DNA of 64,000 nt. Origin: Astropecten irregularis. Lineage: Eukaryota > Echinodermata > Asteroidea > Paxillosida > Astropectinidae. Below are positions 52,201 to 62,945 of this stretch, one piece after another. Position 1 is the stretch's first letter, and each line of letters opens with the position of its first letter. The stretch spans positions 18,662,001 through 18,726,000 of the forward strand of contig OZ020244.1 in NCBI GenBank assembly GCA_963971285.1. Reading direction: 5' to 3'. The translations under genes were made by a program, and so were the position numbers. The notes under the pieces are model-generated. The model had not been told where the DNA came from and did no database searches. It saw nothing but the letters and a program-made list of their open reading frames with translations.

Positions 52201-55040
52201 AATTTGCGGTAGTTTGACCTAAAAAAGTCCAATGGGAGCACAGCTTTAGTGTCAAAAAAAGTTATGTATGCACCTATAGAGCACAGAAACTAGGTGTACC
52301 AGAATCTCTTCCAAACCTTGGGGATGGATTTGGGCCAGTTTGGGTTGAGTTGGACCTGGGGCCGATTTCACTAACGTTTTGCGATCATCGCTAGGTCCAA
52401 ATCCATCGCTAAACGGAAAATTCCTACACAAAGTAGCGAACAATTTTTCGTTTAGCGATGGATTTGGGCTTAGCGATGGTCGCATTTAAGCGATAGTGAA
52501 ATCGACCCCTGACCTACCTTCTCCTCTGTAAGAAATTGGACACAGCGGTTGCTGGTCTCCCTGGCTTGTTGGGAATCCTTCCTGTCCACGAATATGACGC
52601 CGCTAGCAATGCAACCCAGTCCGTAGGTCAGGGTGTACTTCAGCGACTTCTTGGCAAGGATAGAACAGCGACCTGGTGCCCAACATCTCAAGTACGCTTC
52701 AGTGAGGAGAGACGTAAACAACACAGGAGTCTCAAAAAGTAAATCAGAGGCAATAGTAATATGGACGATTCCTAATAGTGCGCCACCAAGAGTTTGCAAC
52801 ACGTTGGCCAATCACAACGCCCAGAATATCTGTCAACCCTGTGGGTTGGCAAATTCCAAGAATTGTGACCCAAGAGACCAATTTGACAATACATGTACCT
52901 CATCTTATGACATCACTTGTTAATAATAATAATAATAATAATTTATTTGGGAGGCTAATCATCCTTACTGGCAGCTGGGGTGCTGAATTGCGAAGGATGC
53001 GACTTCAACGTAATCGAGTAGCAGGCTTTCATGGGCGCCTTTGGCTGCCAGCCACATCAACCCATATATGATCACGGAGTACAGCCTGAGATCGAAAGTG
53101 TTTGATTTTTGTGGAGGGAGGAAAACCTGATCACCTGGAGAAAAACCCTCGTAGCATAGGAGAGAACCAACGCACAACTCTACTCACATATGACCCAGGC
53201 CGGATTCGAACCCGGGCCACATTGGTGAGAGGCGAGTGCCTAACGCACTTGCCACCTATGCCCCCTAATTGTTCACCTTGTTCACCTTTAAAACTGTACC
53301 AATGTATAAAATGACAATTAAATTGATAAGTTTCAGGCCTTGAATTTGGTTCTGAAAGGGGCAAGGCCACTTTTTCATAGCAAGGGGCACTTCCATTGGA
53401 AAATCATAGTGTCTATGGAAATATTTGAAGGGGGAACCAAGGCCAAGAACCAGGGCAACGAAGGCCATGGCCTCCATGGCCTCCGTCATTCAAGGCTTGT
53501 ATTTCAAGACTGCGCCTTGAATACAGCACAATTCATCTGATGTACTCTACCATTTCCATGGAAACCTAATCTTACCCAGCTGGTCCAGGGATGCCTGGTG
53601 GTTCATGATTAAGATGCAGGGTTCGTTCACCCCTAACCGATTCAGCGTGTTGGACAACATCTCGATGCGAACACCAAAAAGCAGCTCAGGGTTCATGAAG
53701 TAAGCAAAGAAATTCCACCACCTGCATGGTACAAATGAAAAGAAATGATAGGAATCAGGGGCCTACTCCTCATCAATCGATCTCCTCTGCTTCCTCCATG
53801 CTCAACTGGAGCAGTGGTCAGGAGCAGATCCCGGATTTTCAGAAAGGAGGGGGGGGGGGGGGGGGGGCTTGGAAAAAATGCACCATTTCCATATAGCGAC
53901 ATGTGCATTTCAGGGTGATCAAAGCTAGATAATTGTGTCTCCCCCTTCTTTTTCTTCTCTTTTTGAGTCTTTCCCCCTCCCTATATATTGTTTTTTTCTT
54001 CTTTCTTCATTTCTTTTCTTTTCTTTTTCTTTTTTGGCTAGAAGAAAAGGGGGACGTGGAAACCCCCCCCCCCCCCTCCCCGATGGTTTGTCATCAAAAT
54101 GGATATCAAAACAAACAGTTAATGTGAGTTTGGTATTCAATCAGTAAAGACTATTTACCTGGATCGGACCTTAGGGAGACAAGGTTTGCTATAAATTCGA
54201 CCTTAGGGAGACACCGAACATTAAGGAGACATTTTGGTGTCTCCTAATGTCTTAGGTACCTTTTATAGACCAATTTTATAGTACCAATTTTTATAGAAAA
54301 TAGAGAACAAATTCATATGTCAATTTCAAGTTCATTGGTTTGGAGGATGTTTAGAAATAGGTATAAGCCTTATCGCAAACACCGCCTGGTTGATTTTGGA
54401 CAATGGTGGAAAGGCACTGTGGGAAGGGAAAAGAGACAAATATGCCCCTTTTTCCTTCCCATGGTGCCTTTCCACCATTGTCCAAAATCAACCAGGCGGT
54501 ATTGGCGATAAGGCTTGTTAAGTAAAGTTCAGTGCACAACCCTACGGGAATGTCTCCCTACGGGAATGTCTCCCTTTAAGGTCCAATTTAGGATAATATA
54601 TAATTCTCTTCTAGTTTTAGTTAAGCTTATACATGGAGAAATTTCTCTATGCTTAAACTAGGAAATAGTAGTGTGTGTGCTATATTGTAAACCAATGTCC
54701 TTCCTAGTTGTAATGATCGTAACCTTACATTCATGTGGTCTAAATTTAGACCAAGTCCAAGGGTTACGATCGTCGCAACTACTCTAGCCCTTCCTAATCC
54801 TAGCTTCACAAACCAAAGGATGCTGATAAGTTACATAACATATGATACGTACCACATGTTTGATGTATCACCGAAGCTGAACGTTACCAAGCTGGCAACA
54901 GTGACCAGTACCCCAAGAAGCAGATGTAGCAACACAAACGAGGTGTACTTGATGTAAAACTGAGCCACAGAGTTCAACCTGCACAGCGCGTACAGGCCAA
55001 CGACCATGCAGAGCATCACGGCACTCGATAGCACACCCAT
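49131..55040 (-). CDS. AGPAT: 1-acyl-sn-glycerol-3-phosphate acyltransferase (AGPAT1/2-like), 6 exons, complete
   Basis: Transfers an acyl chain from acyl-CoA to the sn-2 position of lysophosphatidic acid, giving phosphatidic acid, at the ER membrane. Six exons join in phase to 282 residues, close to the 278-283 of vertebrate AGPAT1 and AGPAT2. Two hydrophobic segments (about 5-19 and 33-54) precede motif I NHQASLD (103-109, catalytic His104 and Asp109). Then come GVIFVDRK (144-151), YPEGTRS (177-183) and VPVVPVV (206-212), so all four acyltransferase blocks are present. The start was chosen as the ATG at 55040, which gives the normal length and an N-terminal signal anchor. The gene converges on MAGI. 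Motif I has Ala where AGPAT1/2 have Ser (NHQSSLD); this position is not catalytic. Whether it is orthologous to AGPAT1 or to AGPAT2 is not decided. Confidence 0.94.
49292..49792. other. AGPAT intron 5, nothing recognised
   Basis: 501 bp with a small CATTG repeat near 49688 (CATTGCATTGCATTGTTG). No element was recognised. Confidence 0.6.
49793..49865 (-). CDS. AGPAT: AGPAT exon 5: motif IV
   Basis: [20 protein letters not shown] is the fourth block. The acceptor TTCTAG ends at 49866 and the donor GTAACA starts at 49792. Phase in 0, phase out 1. Confidence 0.94.
49866..50931. other. AGPAT intron 4 with a MITE
   Basis: Contains the complete GGGCGTTTACG-ended MITE at 50536-50774. Nothing else was recognised. 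Confidence 0.6.
50536..50774. mobile_element. MITE with GGGCGTTTACGAAAC ends and ATA duplication
   Basis: Left GGGCGTTTACGAAACAGAGA, right CCTCCGTTTCGTAAACACCC, flanked by ATA on both sides (50533-50535, 50775-50777). A 3-bp TWA-type duplication fits PIF/Harbinger elements. The interior has CAGGCTCCGGCTCC and GGAGCCTGAGCCTGAGCC as inverted inner arms. Confidence 0.8.
50932..51033 (-). CDS. AGPAT: AGPAT exon 4: motif III
   Basis: [20 protein letters not shown] and [18 protein letters not shown] binds the phosphate of the acceptor in this family. The exon is 102 nt and in phase 0 at both ends, with acceptor TTTCAG and donor GTATGG. Confidence 0.96.
51141..51310 (-). mobile_element. tRNA-like SINE, family A (copy 4)
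   Basis: The minus strand has B-box GGTTCGAATCCCGCTCCAGT; the A-box region is disturbed by an insertion (TAGTTAGTAGGTAGAG). The 5' flank is shorter than in copies 1-3. Confidence 0.72.
52358..52509. mobile_element. MITE family AAATCCATCGCTAAAC (copy 1)
   Basis: Ends GGGGCCGATTTCACTAACGT and GATAGTGAAATCGACCCC; inner arms CCAAATCCATCGCTAAACGG / CGTTTAGCGATGGATTTGGG. A close relative lies at 62795. Confidence 0.85.
52518..52696 (-). CDS. AGPAT: AGPAT exon 3: motif II
   Basis: Encodes [20 protein letters not shown] and [18 protein letters not shown]. The acceptor used is ACTGAAG, ending at 52697, which keeps the frame and gives normal spacing after motif I. The donor GTAGGT follows at 52517. 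Phase in 1, phase out 0. Confidence 0.92.
52697..53575. other. AGPAT intron 2 with a tRNA-tailed repeat
   Basis: Contains the AAT-microsatellite/tRNA-like element at 52915-53265. A Gly-Cys-rich CCATGGCCTCCATGGCCTCC repeat lies at 53463-53482. Nothing else was recognised. Confidence 0.55.
52915..53265 (-). mobile_element. SINE-like element with tRNA-like head (family C)
   Basis: An ATT/AAT microsatellite (52920-52943) marks one end. The other end on the minus strand resembles a tRNA gene (TAGGTGGCAAGTGCGTTAGG, B-box GGGTTCGAATCC). The middle contains TGTGGAGGGAGGAAAACCTG and CTGGAGAAAAACCCTCGTAG, a segment I have seen in repeats of other marine invertebrates. Confidence 0.65.
53576..53721 (-). 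CDS. AGPAT: AGPAT exon 2: catalytic motif I
   Basis: The acceptor ATGCAG ends at 53722 and the donor GTAAGA starts at 53575. [20 protein letters not shown] leads to [15 protein letters not shown] with the catalytic NHxxxxD. Phase in 2, phase out 1. Confidence 0.94.
53722..54852. other. AGPAT intron 1: homopolymers and a foldback insertion
   Basis: Contains a G-run (53849-53868), a pyrimidine block and C-run (53940-54078), and a repeat (about 54165-54590) interrupted by a 152-bp palindrome at 54365-54516. Nothing coding was recognised. Confidence 0.6.
54365..54516. repeat. 152-bp palindrome inserted in a repeat
   Basis: The left arm AAGCCTTATCGCAAACACCG and its continuation to GGTGGAAAGGCAC are repeated inverted to the right end CGGTATTGGCGATAAGGCTT. 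Arms of about 70 bp meet near the centre. The flanks (GGAGGATGTTTAGAAATA, CACAACCCTACGGGAATGTC) are continuous in the copy at 32.34-32.41 kb, which lacks the palindrome. Confidence 0.85.
54853..55040 (-). CDS. AGPAT: AGPAT exon 1: start codon and two hydrophobic segments
   Basis: Begins [20 protein letters not shown] and contains [19 protein letters not shown]. The donor TG|GTACGT lies at 54852. It ends in phase 2, splitting a Trp codon completed by exon 2. Confidence 0.88.
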
Positions 55041-55309
55041 GCTGGTTAGAAGAAGGTGGATGACAAGTGGTTCAACGGAAATATTTCCTAAAAAAACTTA
55101 CTGAACTTGAAGCGATCGGTAACTAGCCTCGATCATGCCATGTTCCTGGGGCTTTCCACGCCTATATACTGAACTGATCACAGCTCACAGTCACCTCATT
55201 TTTAGGAATACAATCCTTGAATGTCAACACGAACTTTACCCTCTACCATCGTCAGATTTGTCAACAAACTTTCGTCGAACAATCGCGACATCCATCGCAA
55301 GTCCCGTGA

Positions 55310-55384
55310 ACTTCCGGTATGTAATACGTGGGTGTCTACCTACAGCGTTCGGTGTAATGTAATTGTATAATCAATGACTTCCGG
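55310..55384 (-). promoter_or_regulatory. Two ETS-type sites upstream of AGPAT
   Basis: CCGGAAGT occurs on the minus strand at 55310-55317 and 55377-55384, 270-345 bp upstream of the AGPAT start codon and in the gene's own orientation. Paired ETS/GABP sites are common in promoters of housekeeping genes. No TATA box was seen between them and the ATG. Confidence 0.4.
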
Positions 55385-56044
55385 GTTCTCGTGGCGCTTT
55401 ACTTACAACAACTATTATCGGAAGATCGGGTGATTGTGTATCGTGCGTCACAAGTATGGCGAGCCGATTATGACATTTTATTACGATCGCGAAGGTCTTC
55501 GAATAATTATGATTTAGAAATATCCGGGCAAGACCATTGAAGAAAATTTCATTTCAACACCTCGAATCGAACTAGTTGCAAGTAGTTTATAATTTACAGT
55601 CTGAGAGTAGGCTAAGATAACAAGCGTCGAAGTTGCTAACTTGCTACATTCCGGTGCACAAAATAATACACCTGTTCAATCGGATGATTATATGGCACGC
55701 CTACTCAGTACATTATGATAAATTATAAAAGACTTATTGTTTACTCGGGAAGTTCTCACATACCAACCCCGAGACCTTCAAAGTTCAAGTGCACAGCGCA
55801 TACATTGGGCGTACTCAGGCGCGATTCTAGAGCCAATATATATATTTTTTTTTTGGGGGGGGGGGGGGTGCTAGCAGAGCCAATATTTTGGGTTCTTTTA
55901 ACACTCGCTTCTGCTATGTCTTATTAGGGGTCGAAAAACAGGCACCTATAGCTCACACATTAAACGCGTGTTTTTTAAAATTTAATTGGCGCTTAAAAAC
56001 TGAAAAGATGCAGTATTTTCAAGATTTTTTTTAATTGCATTTTT

Positions 56045-56112
56045 GGGGGGGGGGGGGGGGGGGGGGCTAGACAAAATTTTGGGAGGCTCAAGCCCCCCCC
56101 CCCCCCCCCCCC
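56045..56112. repeat. G-run and C-run in inverted arrangement
   Basis: A run of about 21 G and a run of about 20 C flank the spacer CTAGACAAAATTTTGGGAGG. The arrangement can form a hairpin, and the runs are likely of variable length. Another G-run lies at 55853-55868. Confidence 0.75.
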
Positions 56113-56699
56113 AGAACCGCGCCTGTGCGTATTCATGTATCCACTCATTAAATACACAGACATTTCATGGTACAATTTTGCAATACTACTGTTGCAATGT
56201 CAACACTGCACACTTCACCACAACTCAATTCGTGATCTTTCAGGACTGAACTCCACTGATTTTGAAAAGGAATAAGGTGTCATGATCTTTGAGCACCGTG
56301 GAGCCAATTGTTGATACTTCGTAGTGCATGGTTTGATCCCCGAGACAGAAAATGTCTCTCCATCAACCCATAGGCTGACTACTAACACAAGACAAACACG
56401 AGTATTTTTGCAAGTATAGGCCTATACCAAGGACTAGAGTTTGAAGGTATAGAACTTGAGTCGAGATGGAACGTCACAAGTCTGTTGCTACGCAACAAGC
56501 AAGGTGGCAGAGGGGCATCCCAAAATAATCAGTGAAGTACATTATTAGGATGTTGCTGGCAGGATAACAATGTACATGTAGGAGTAGGAACTTATTATGA
56601 GCAACCTTTCCTCTATGATATAGCAGTATTCAACTACCATATTACTGATGGTTCGAAATAGAGCTGGAACACACAGATCCTTAATAATTGTCTCAGTAT

Positions 56700-56926
56700 T
56701 CTGTTGATGCAAGGAAAGCTGCGCTATGCAGGACATATTCTTAGAGGAAGTGGTGGTGAGCTTCCAAACATCATCTTGGAAGGCTTAATGGAAGGTTCCC
56801 GAGCCAGAGGAAGACAACGAGGAAAGTGGAGCAATGACTACGTATAGGAGCAACTTGGCTGAGAAAAGAAGTCAATGCAGAACCTTGGCGGCCAACCTTC
56901 GCAGCAAAGACGGCACTTGTTAATTG
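56700..56926 (+). mobile_element. LINE reverse-transcriptase C-terminal tail, decayed
   Basis: The frame GKLRYAGHILRGSGGELPNI then ILEGLMEGSRARGRQRGKWS matches the usual end of a non-LTR polymerase (LRYxGHxxR...EGxxxGxRxRGRxRxxW). A later frame gives RTLAANLRSKDGTC and a stop, also typical. Frames are broken between the two parts. Confidence 0.7.
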
Positions 56927-57609
56927 TTGCTTGATCACTGATGAATCTATTTAACAATTTTTGTAAATATTTAGACAACAAATTGGATTCGTTGACTTTT
57001 TCTGATAATGATTTAGGCTTATAATAAATTGAGCTGTAAGCAAAGTGAAAATCACGAATGGCAATATAGTATACCCTTAGTAATCGGACACAGCCTGCGC
57101 TGTACGTAAGATGAGCCGGCGATGTGGAATTTTGATGAGCACAAGTGTGCGAACATTGAATTAGCACCTGGCTAGGACTGAGGGAGAATGCCGTGCTATA
57201 TATTCCAGGGAGGAGCGGGTGCATGCACACGGTGAGGATCGGCAAGGAGACATGGAGGTATATAATTCAATGTGAATCTGAGGTAACTAAATGTCAACTG
57301 CTCGGGATTCTACACGACACAGTCAGTAAATTCACATCATGATTATGACTTGCATGAGCATAAACTCAGATTATAATTTATGTTGGACATGATAGACCGA
57401 GGAGAAGTCCTTGCTCATTCTAGCATTGAGACATCGTCCCTATAAGAAACCATTTGGACCTACACTGCCTGATTTATTTTTGAGACATAGTCTCTGCTCA
57501 TTCTGGAGAGGCAGGAGTTACCATCATTTTTTCCCCTGACTTTGGCGCCATTTTAATCGGAATCCCGTATTGTATCCACAGCCATGCTTGGCTGTACCTG
57601 AACAAAATA

Positions 57610-57998
57610 ATGCCATATAATGATGATAATAATTTAGATATTTACATGGCGCACTCATCCGGAAACCCGCTCAAGGTGATATATATTATTATTCCTGGTC
57701 ATTGGGCTTTACATTAATATTCCTTAAACCATCTCAGCTCCCTGCGTATAGAATGTACATCCCCGGCTATACTGTAAAACGCACAAAGGCTAAACGTGCA
57801 TGCACAAAGCCATCTCTACCATGACAGGTACCCATTTACTCCTGGGTGAAGAGGAGCAATATGTGGCAAAGCATCTTGCCCTATAGATGCAAGCACCACT
57901 AACCCATGGCTGGTTTGGAACCCACAATCTGTAGATTGACCACAAGATCTTGAGTTAGTTGAGTACGACTCACCAGACCGCTAGGCCACGGCACCCCA
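57610..57998 (-). repeat. Repeat with tRNA-like end
   Basis: The minus strand end reads GGTGCCGTGGCCTAGCGGTC, like a tRNA 5' half, and further in GGTTCCAAACCAGCC replaces a degenerate B-box. It continues to CTTCACCCAGGAGTAAATGG and a microsatellite-like end near 57615. Probably an old SINE-type element. Confidence 0.55.
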
Positions 57999-59004
57999 CC
58001 ACTATATCCTCTATTCTGACACTGAATCCGATTTTGAATTTACTTGAACATAGGCAGACAGAGGGTCAGCCAACCAAAAATATGGCTAAAATAACCCCAA
58101 GACTTATGAACCTAATGCCACAGACTGCATTCAATGCAGTGCATACATAATTTCGTAGGCCTATGCTATAGTAACAGCCAGCTGTATTGTACATGCTCCT
58201 TGCATCTCCAAGACTGAACATCCCTTGACGTCATTCCAGGGATGCTAGCATCGTGAGGGCACGGGGAGTTAACACAACATCGCCCCATGCTCAGCTGATG
58301 ACGCACGGCATATTGCACAGGCCACAGCACGGTCAAAAGAAAACAGCCAAGAGTGATGGAAGCATATAACCATGGAGGAATAAGAAACCCTCCGTGCTAT
58401 AACAAAATTATCCCTTCTTGCCTGTATGTAACATGCCAAAGCCTTTGGCATGCCATTGTTCAAAAATTGTAGTGCGCGCATTCAAGAAAGAATTAGTGCT
58501 CCTAGGCAAGGAATGGTACAATTGTGTTAGAACAATACACCGACTGTTCATGATATAATACTCGCAGTATTTTACTATTCAGCTTCAACAATGCAAAATT
58601 ATAATGACATCTGAATAAAAGACATGACATTTAGAGCGCTGGTAACTTCACATCCTGCCTGATTTGTTGTATACTGAAGCATAATATATGCATGAACAAT
58701 CCTTCTCAATTGTAATAAAAATTTCATGTCATTTATTTTGAGTCGGCAATCGTTTTATACATTTTTCAAAGCTTGAGACCGTGAATCAGCTTAGTTTTAG
58801 TTTATCCTTTGCCAACAAAAACTAGGCTGCCCTTTTCCATAAAGCCAAATATTGTTAGAAAATTTAACTTTTGATTTAGATATTTTATGCATATTATTTT
58901 CATGCTTTTGTTATGATGCTTTCAAACAGTAGGCCTATTAACCAAGAAATAAAATCCGTCTAAACTGTAAAATTCTTTCAATAATGAACACTTCACGGTC
59001 ATTG

Positions 59005-59113
59005 CATAACACCCAGCGCAGTTTCGCGCAAACGACTCTCCGTATCTTTGGCTTTGGCAAGGTCAGCCTAGGAAGCGCCATCTTGGAAGAGGTCAATGAC
59101 TTGCTCATACAAG
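59005..59113 (+). pseudogene. Cytochrome P450 CYP2-like exon fragment
   Basis: The frame reads TQRSFAQTTLRIFGFGKVSL then GSAILEEVNDLL, which matches the CYP2 helix C region (W..QRRF...TLR.FGFGK.S....I.EE). The upstream WKxQRR Trp is absent and no acceptor site lies directly before it; a donor-like G|GTTTTG ends it at 59113. No heme-binding exon was found in the remaining 4.9 kb, so I call it a decayed fragment. Confidence 0.55.
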
Positions 59114-59247
59114 GTTTTGTTTTTATCCTTTTCTGTCACTGTCTTTTTTTCAATCAATATGTTATTTGGATAATTATTTATTTGGAAATCTACACTATAC
59201 AGAAAGGCCTGTCGTCGCCGGATGGAAGAAAAGAAGCAATATGGATG

Positions 59248-59408
59248 ACGAATATTAAATGATTTTGGTCGGGAAATAGATAATATGCAAATCAGGCTTG
59301 CCCTTCACCGACGTGGATGAGCTTGTGCTTGTGAGTGCACGTGAACAAATCACGTGCTGGCTCAGTATAGAGATTCGAACCCACGATGCCATACCGCTAG
59401 GCCATAAA
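59248..59408 (-). mobile_element. tRNA-derived SINE, family B (copy 3)
   Basis: On the minus strand a tRNA-like head (CCTAGCGGTATGGCATCG, B-box GGGTTCGAATCT) leads to GTCGGTGAAGGGCAAGCC. The tail continues into AATATTAAATGATTTTGGTC, the same flank seen at 23814. Confidence 0.75.
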
Positions 59409-60349
59409 GCTTATAGGACATGGATGACATTCCCGGCCTGTGATCCAGCCATGAATCCGAACTTCTTCCAGAAGGCTGTCAGTTTGAAAATTACAAACCC
59501 ATCTTTCTTTCCCGTTACCTCTGTCTTTTTCAGCTGAAGGCAAACTGGGAGTCTCGCCTTCCTGGCGAGGTTACCCAATGTGGAGCCTTTCTCAAAGCTC
59601 GCTCCGCCTCAGGCTCCGGCTTCGTTTCTGTATAATCCATAATTATCCTGAAAATAATTATACGTTGTGGTTTTATTGAAGCTACAATAGTTCTGTTTTC
59701 CCCGTTTTCAAAGCTTCAAGATACCTTTTACATGCAGATATAGGTCTATAGTCCCTGCATAATTCATAAAAAAAAAACGGGCACAGAGAAAATCACGAAT
59801 CATTCATGTGTAACTTGAAGACGCGCCTTTTTTACTCCTGAATATGAAAAAAGGAAGAGGTAGCCAGATAATTTATGAAAGTTCCTCGATTGTGTAATTT
59901 GTGTTGCCACTGCTCGCAATTTGCAGATCAACATGAACAAGCTGAAAACAAGGTCCGAGGCTAAAAATGCAGTCAGTTATTCACGAACAAACAGATAGTA
60001 TAGCCAGGTAAATGCCAATGAAAGTCGTCGATGAATAGGTCTACAGTATGTTGTGGTGTATTGCCAGCGATATAATCAACTTGTTTTTTAAAGCTTTTGT
60101 GAATTAATGTCGTCTTTCCTTGAAATCAATAAAAACCGGTGGGTCATTCTATCCATCGATGATTTCTCCGGACAATACGTCCTACATCCATTGTATTCCT
60201 GTTTGAAGGTCCGCCGAGGATCGAGTCGTTCAACCCGGTTAGGTTTCAGGATGGAGAGGGGACCAGTCGGCGCTAGGCAAGATTGGTAAAGGTCATACGG
60301 AACAGCACTCATAATCCCTCTGTTCAAGCATGTGCAATGAAATAACCAG

Positions 60350-60490
60350 TGAACATTTGAAAACAGAGGAATAATTATTTCAACGGCATGTTTCTACTAG
60401 CACCTTCATCAGCTGCATGCATACCCTGAAAGTTAAATCTGTGAACATTTCTGTTTGGGTATAATATTACCAATCCCGTAGTGTACCTTT
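60350..60490 (+). repeat. Dispersed repeat (copy of the 27.4-kb family)
   Basis: Contains CGGCATGTTTCTACTAGCAC, GTGAACATTTCTGTTTGGGT and GTACCTTTAA, as at 42.2 kb. Confidence 0.55.
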
Positions 60491-62794
60491 AATAAGCGAC
60501 TGATAATTAATAGGCCTTTACCGTTCCGTCTGCTGATGGGCAAAACTGATAACACAAAAACAGCATTATGGTGACATTTTTTAGCATCACTTGACACGTG
60601 ATAAATGACATGTAAAACCCTGATTGGTTCGCCTTCTTAGTTTAGTCGCATGACGTCATGGATTAAACAGACACGGCAATGATGATCAGCCGATCATCCC
60701 ACATAATCCTCCCTATAGGCCTATTGACCACCATGCAAAAAAAGGTAAAACCTTAAAAATTGAAAAGGTCAATGAACTTAGACTTTTAGTTCATTCCAGG
60801 ATGTGTTTTTTATATAGAGATAGTTTCATATTTCGATTCCTTCCAAGTTATGAACTTGAAGATTTGGGGAAGTACCCAACGATATAATCTATCATTTTGG
60901 GTCGAAATTGTGTCCACACTAAAAACTAAATAGTTATTGGTTGGCAGCATTTCCACTTTCACTCTACCGAACTTATTGTACATTTCCGGTCCACTGTTCA
61001 TAATTAGACGACTTCTCTCTACCAATTGTCATTAGTGGTTTTAAAAGGGGCAACCAACTTATTATTTGAACATATTTATATTAAGAGGCATAAATCAAAT
61101 GGCATATAATTTTCATTTCATATCACTTTCTCTGTCAAACCCTCTGTATTCTGCATTTAACATTCAAAACGAGAATTGAAATTTATGTCTGTGAACACCA
61201 TGGAGGATAATAATAATACATGTACAGCTGTACATGTATTGTTATTATACCCAAACCCATACCCCCTGCAGACTATCGGACGACCATTTAAATGCCCAAG
61301 CTATACAATAAACCACGGAGGACGGAAGGGCCAATACAAAGAACTAGTGGCCTTGTAGCCAAGCAGACAGCGTCCCTGGATACCGTGTATTATTCACAAT
61401 TTATTTACCCAACCCATTCAAGTATCCCATAGACGCAGGTTGGATATTCAAACAGTTCTTCGCTGATCGATAAACTTTCTCATGATCATTGTGAGCGTGT
61501 ATACTGCTGTAAGCCCTTTAAAAATGGAGGGGACATATTCAGTATATGACGTGATGGTGTTTGCTACAAACATCAGACGACACCACAAATGCCACTGTTG
61601 TCTTTAGTTTGGACTTCTCATTAAAACGGTCGCAATTTCCCATTCACAGGCTGAGACTGGTTTCCCTGTAATTAAGAACAATAACGAGTGTACTACAATC
61701 GCAATTTAGGCATATATGTTTTTGTACAGTGGGGGGGGGGGGGGGGGGGGGGATTTGGCTATGTATAAAATTTACTACAAACTGTCACACTGTCACCACA
61801 ACCAATCCTCAAGTTAGTGAATTACCCAGAAAGATATTCTCGTGCATTTGAAACACTATATCAAACTGCCATTTCATGATAATTGCAATTACATATCAAG
61901 AATTGTTTTACACTGAATCGCTCAGAGACTTGCCATTTATGGGTTCTCAGTCATTGGGTTAAATTCTTCTCATTGAAACCTTTAAGTTCGAAATCTATTT
62001 TTTTCTCGATATTCTCATTTGTTAAATCATATTTTCAGTGCAGTGTAATGCCAATTTGAAAACTTTCATTGCAATGTTCTACCGTGCGATAATAATATAA
62101 TGACCAGTATACACACCAACTTTCCTTTCTCTTGTTTTAAATTAATATTCCTCCCCTCTCTTGGAATGTCCATCTCGGTAACTATTCAGATACCACGTGA
62201 TTGATTCCAACAGCTGAAAGAGTAGGCCTACGAGTATGACATGTGGCGAATATCTGAACTTCAAGCCGAGTCAAGATTAAATCGCAAACGGGGACTGGAC
62301 TATAATTAGTTGGCTGTAATTGAATTTGATCTCCAAATTGTGGCTGCATCTCGGGGCGCCGTGGCTGTATGGGAGAATGCTTGGTGAAGCAAAGATGGAG
62401 CTCCCCTTCTTCTGAATCCGTTTTCTATGAGGCATTTCCCAGTGAGTGGATCAGACTCTGGAGAATGCACCGGCAGGCGCCAACAGCAGAGACGATTCTT
62501 GGCTTCACAAGGAACCCAGGCCTTTCAGAGTTTGTTTTGTACATTTACATTTCATTTTGTTCCATTTTGAATTCAGCACTTATTTCATTTCTCGGGAAAA
62601 AAAAGTAACAGTTAAATCTTAAAAGAAACGAATACTGGACGACGGAGGAATATAAATTGTGACGGGGCAATGAATGTTTAGTTACTTCCGAAATGCAATG
62701 AAGATAGCTGGAGATGTTTGAGATGTCTTCAATTAATTTTGAGGACTGAGAGGAAAGGAAGGTTTGGAGGTTGTTTCGTGCATTTAGTGGTTCT

Positions 62795-62945
62795 GGGGCG
62801 ATTTCACTAACGCTTTGCGATCATCGTAAAGCTCAAATCCATCGCTAAACAGAAAATCCATCGCTACTTTGCATACTGGCAATTTTCCGTTTAGCGATGG
62901 ATTTTGGCTTTACGATGATCGCAAAGCGTTAGTGAAATCGACCCC
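62795..62945. mobile_element. MITE family AAATCCATCGCTAAAC (copy 2)
   Basis: Ends GGGGCGATTTCACTAACGCT and GCGTTAGTGAAATCGACCCC; inner arms CAAATCCATCGCTAAAC / GTTTAGCGATGGATTTTGG. The arms pair over most of the 151 bp. Confidence 0.87.

Larger units (their letters stand above)
51034..52517. other. AGPAT intron 3 with SINE A and a MITE
   Basis: Holds a family A SINE (51141-51310) and a palindromic MITE (52358-52509) that ends 8 bp from the exon 3 donor. The rest is AT-rich. Confidence 0.6.

Noticed and set aside
53925..54140. Lys/Glu-rich frame in AGPAT intron 1
   Set aside because: It reflects a pyrimidine/purine-biased low-complexity tract with C-runs.
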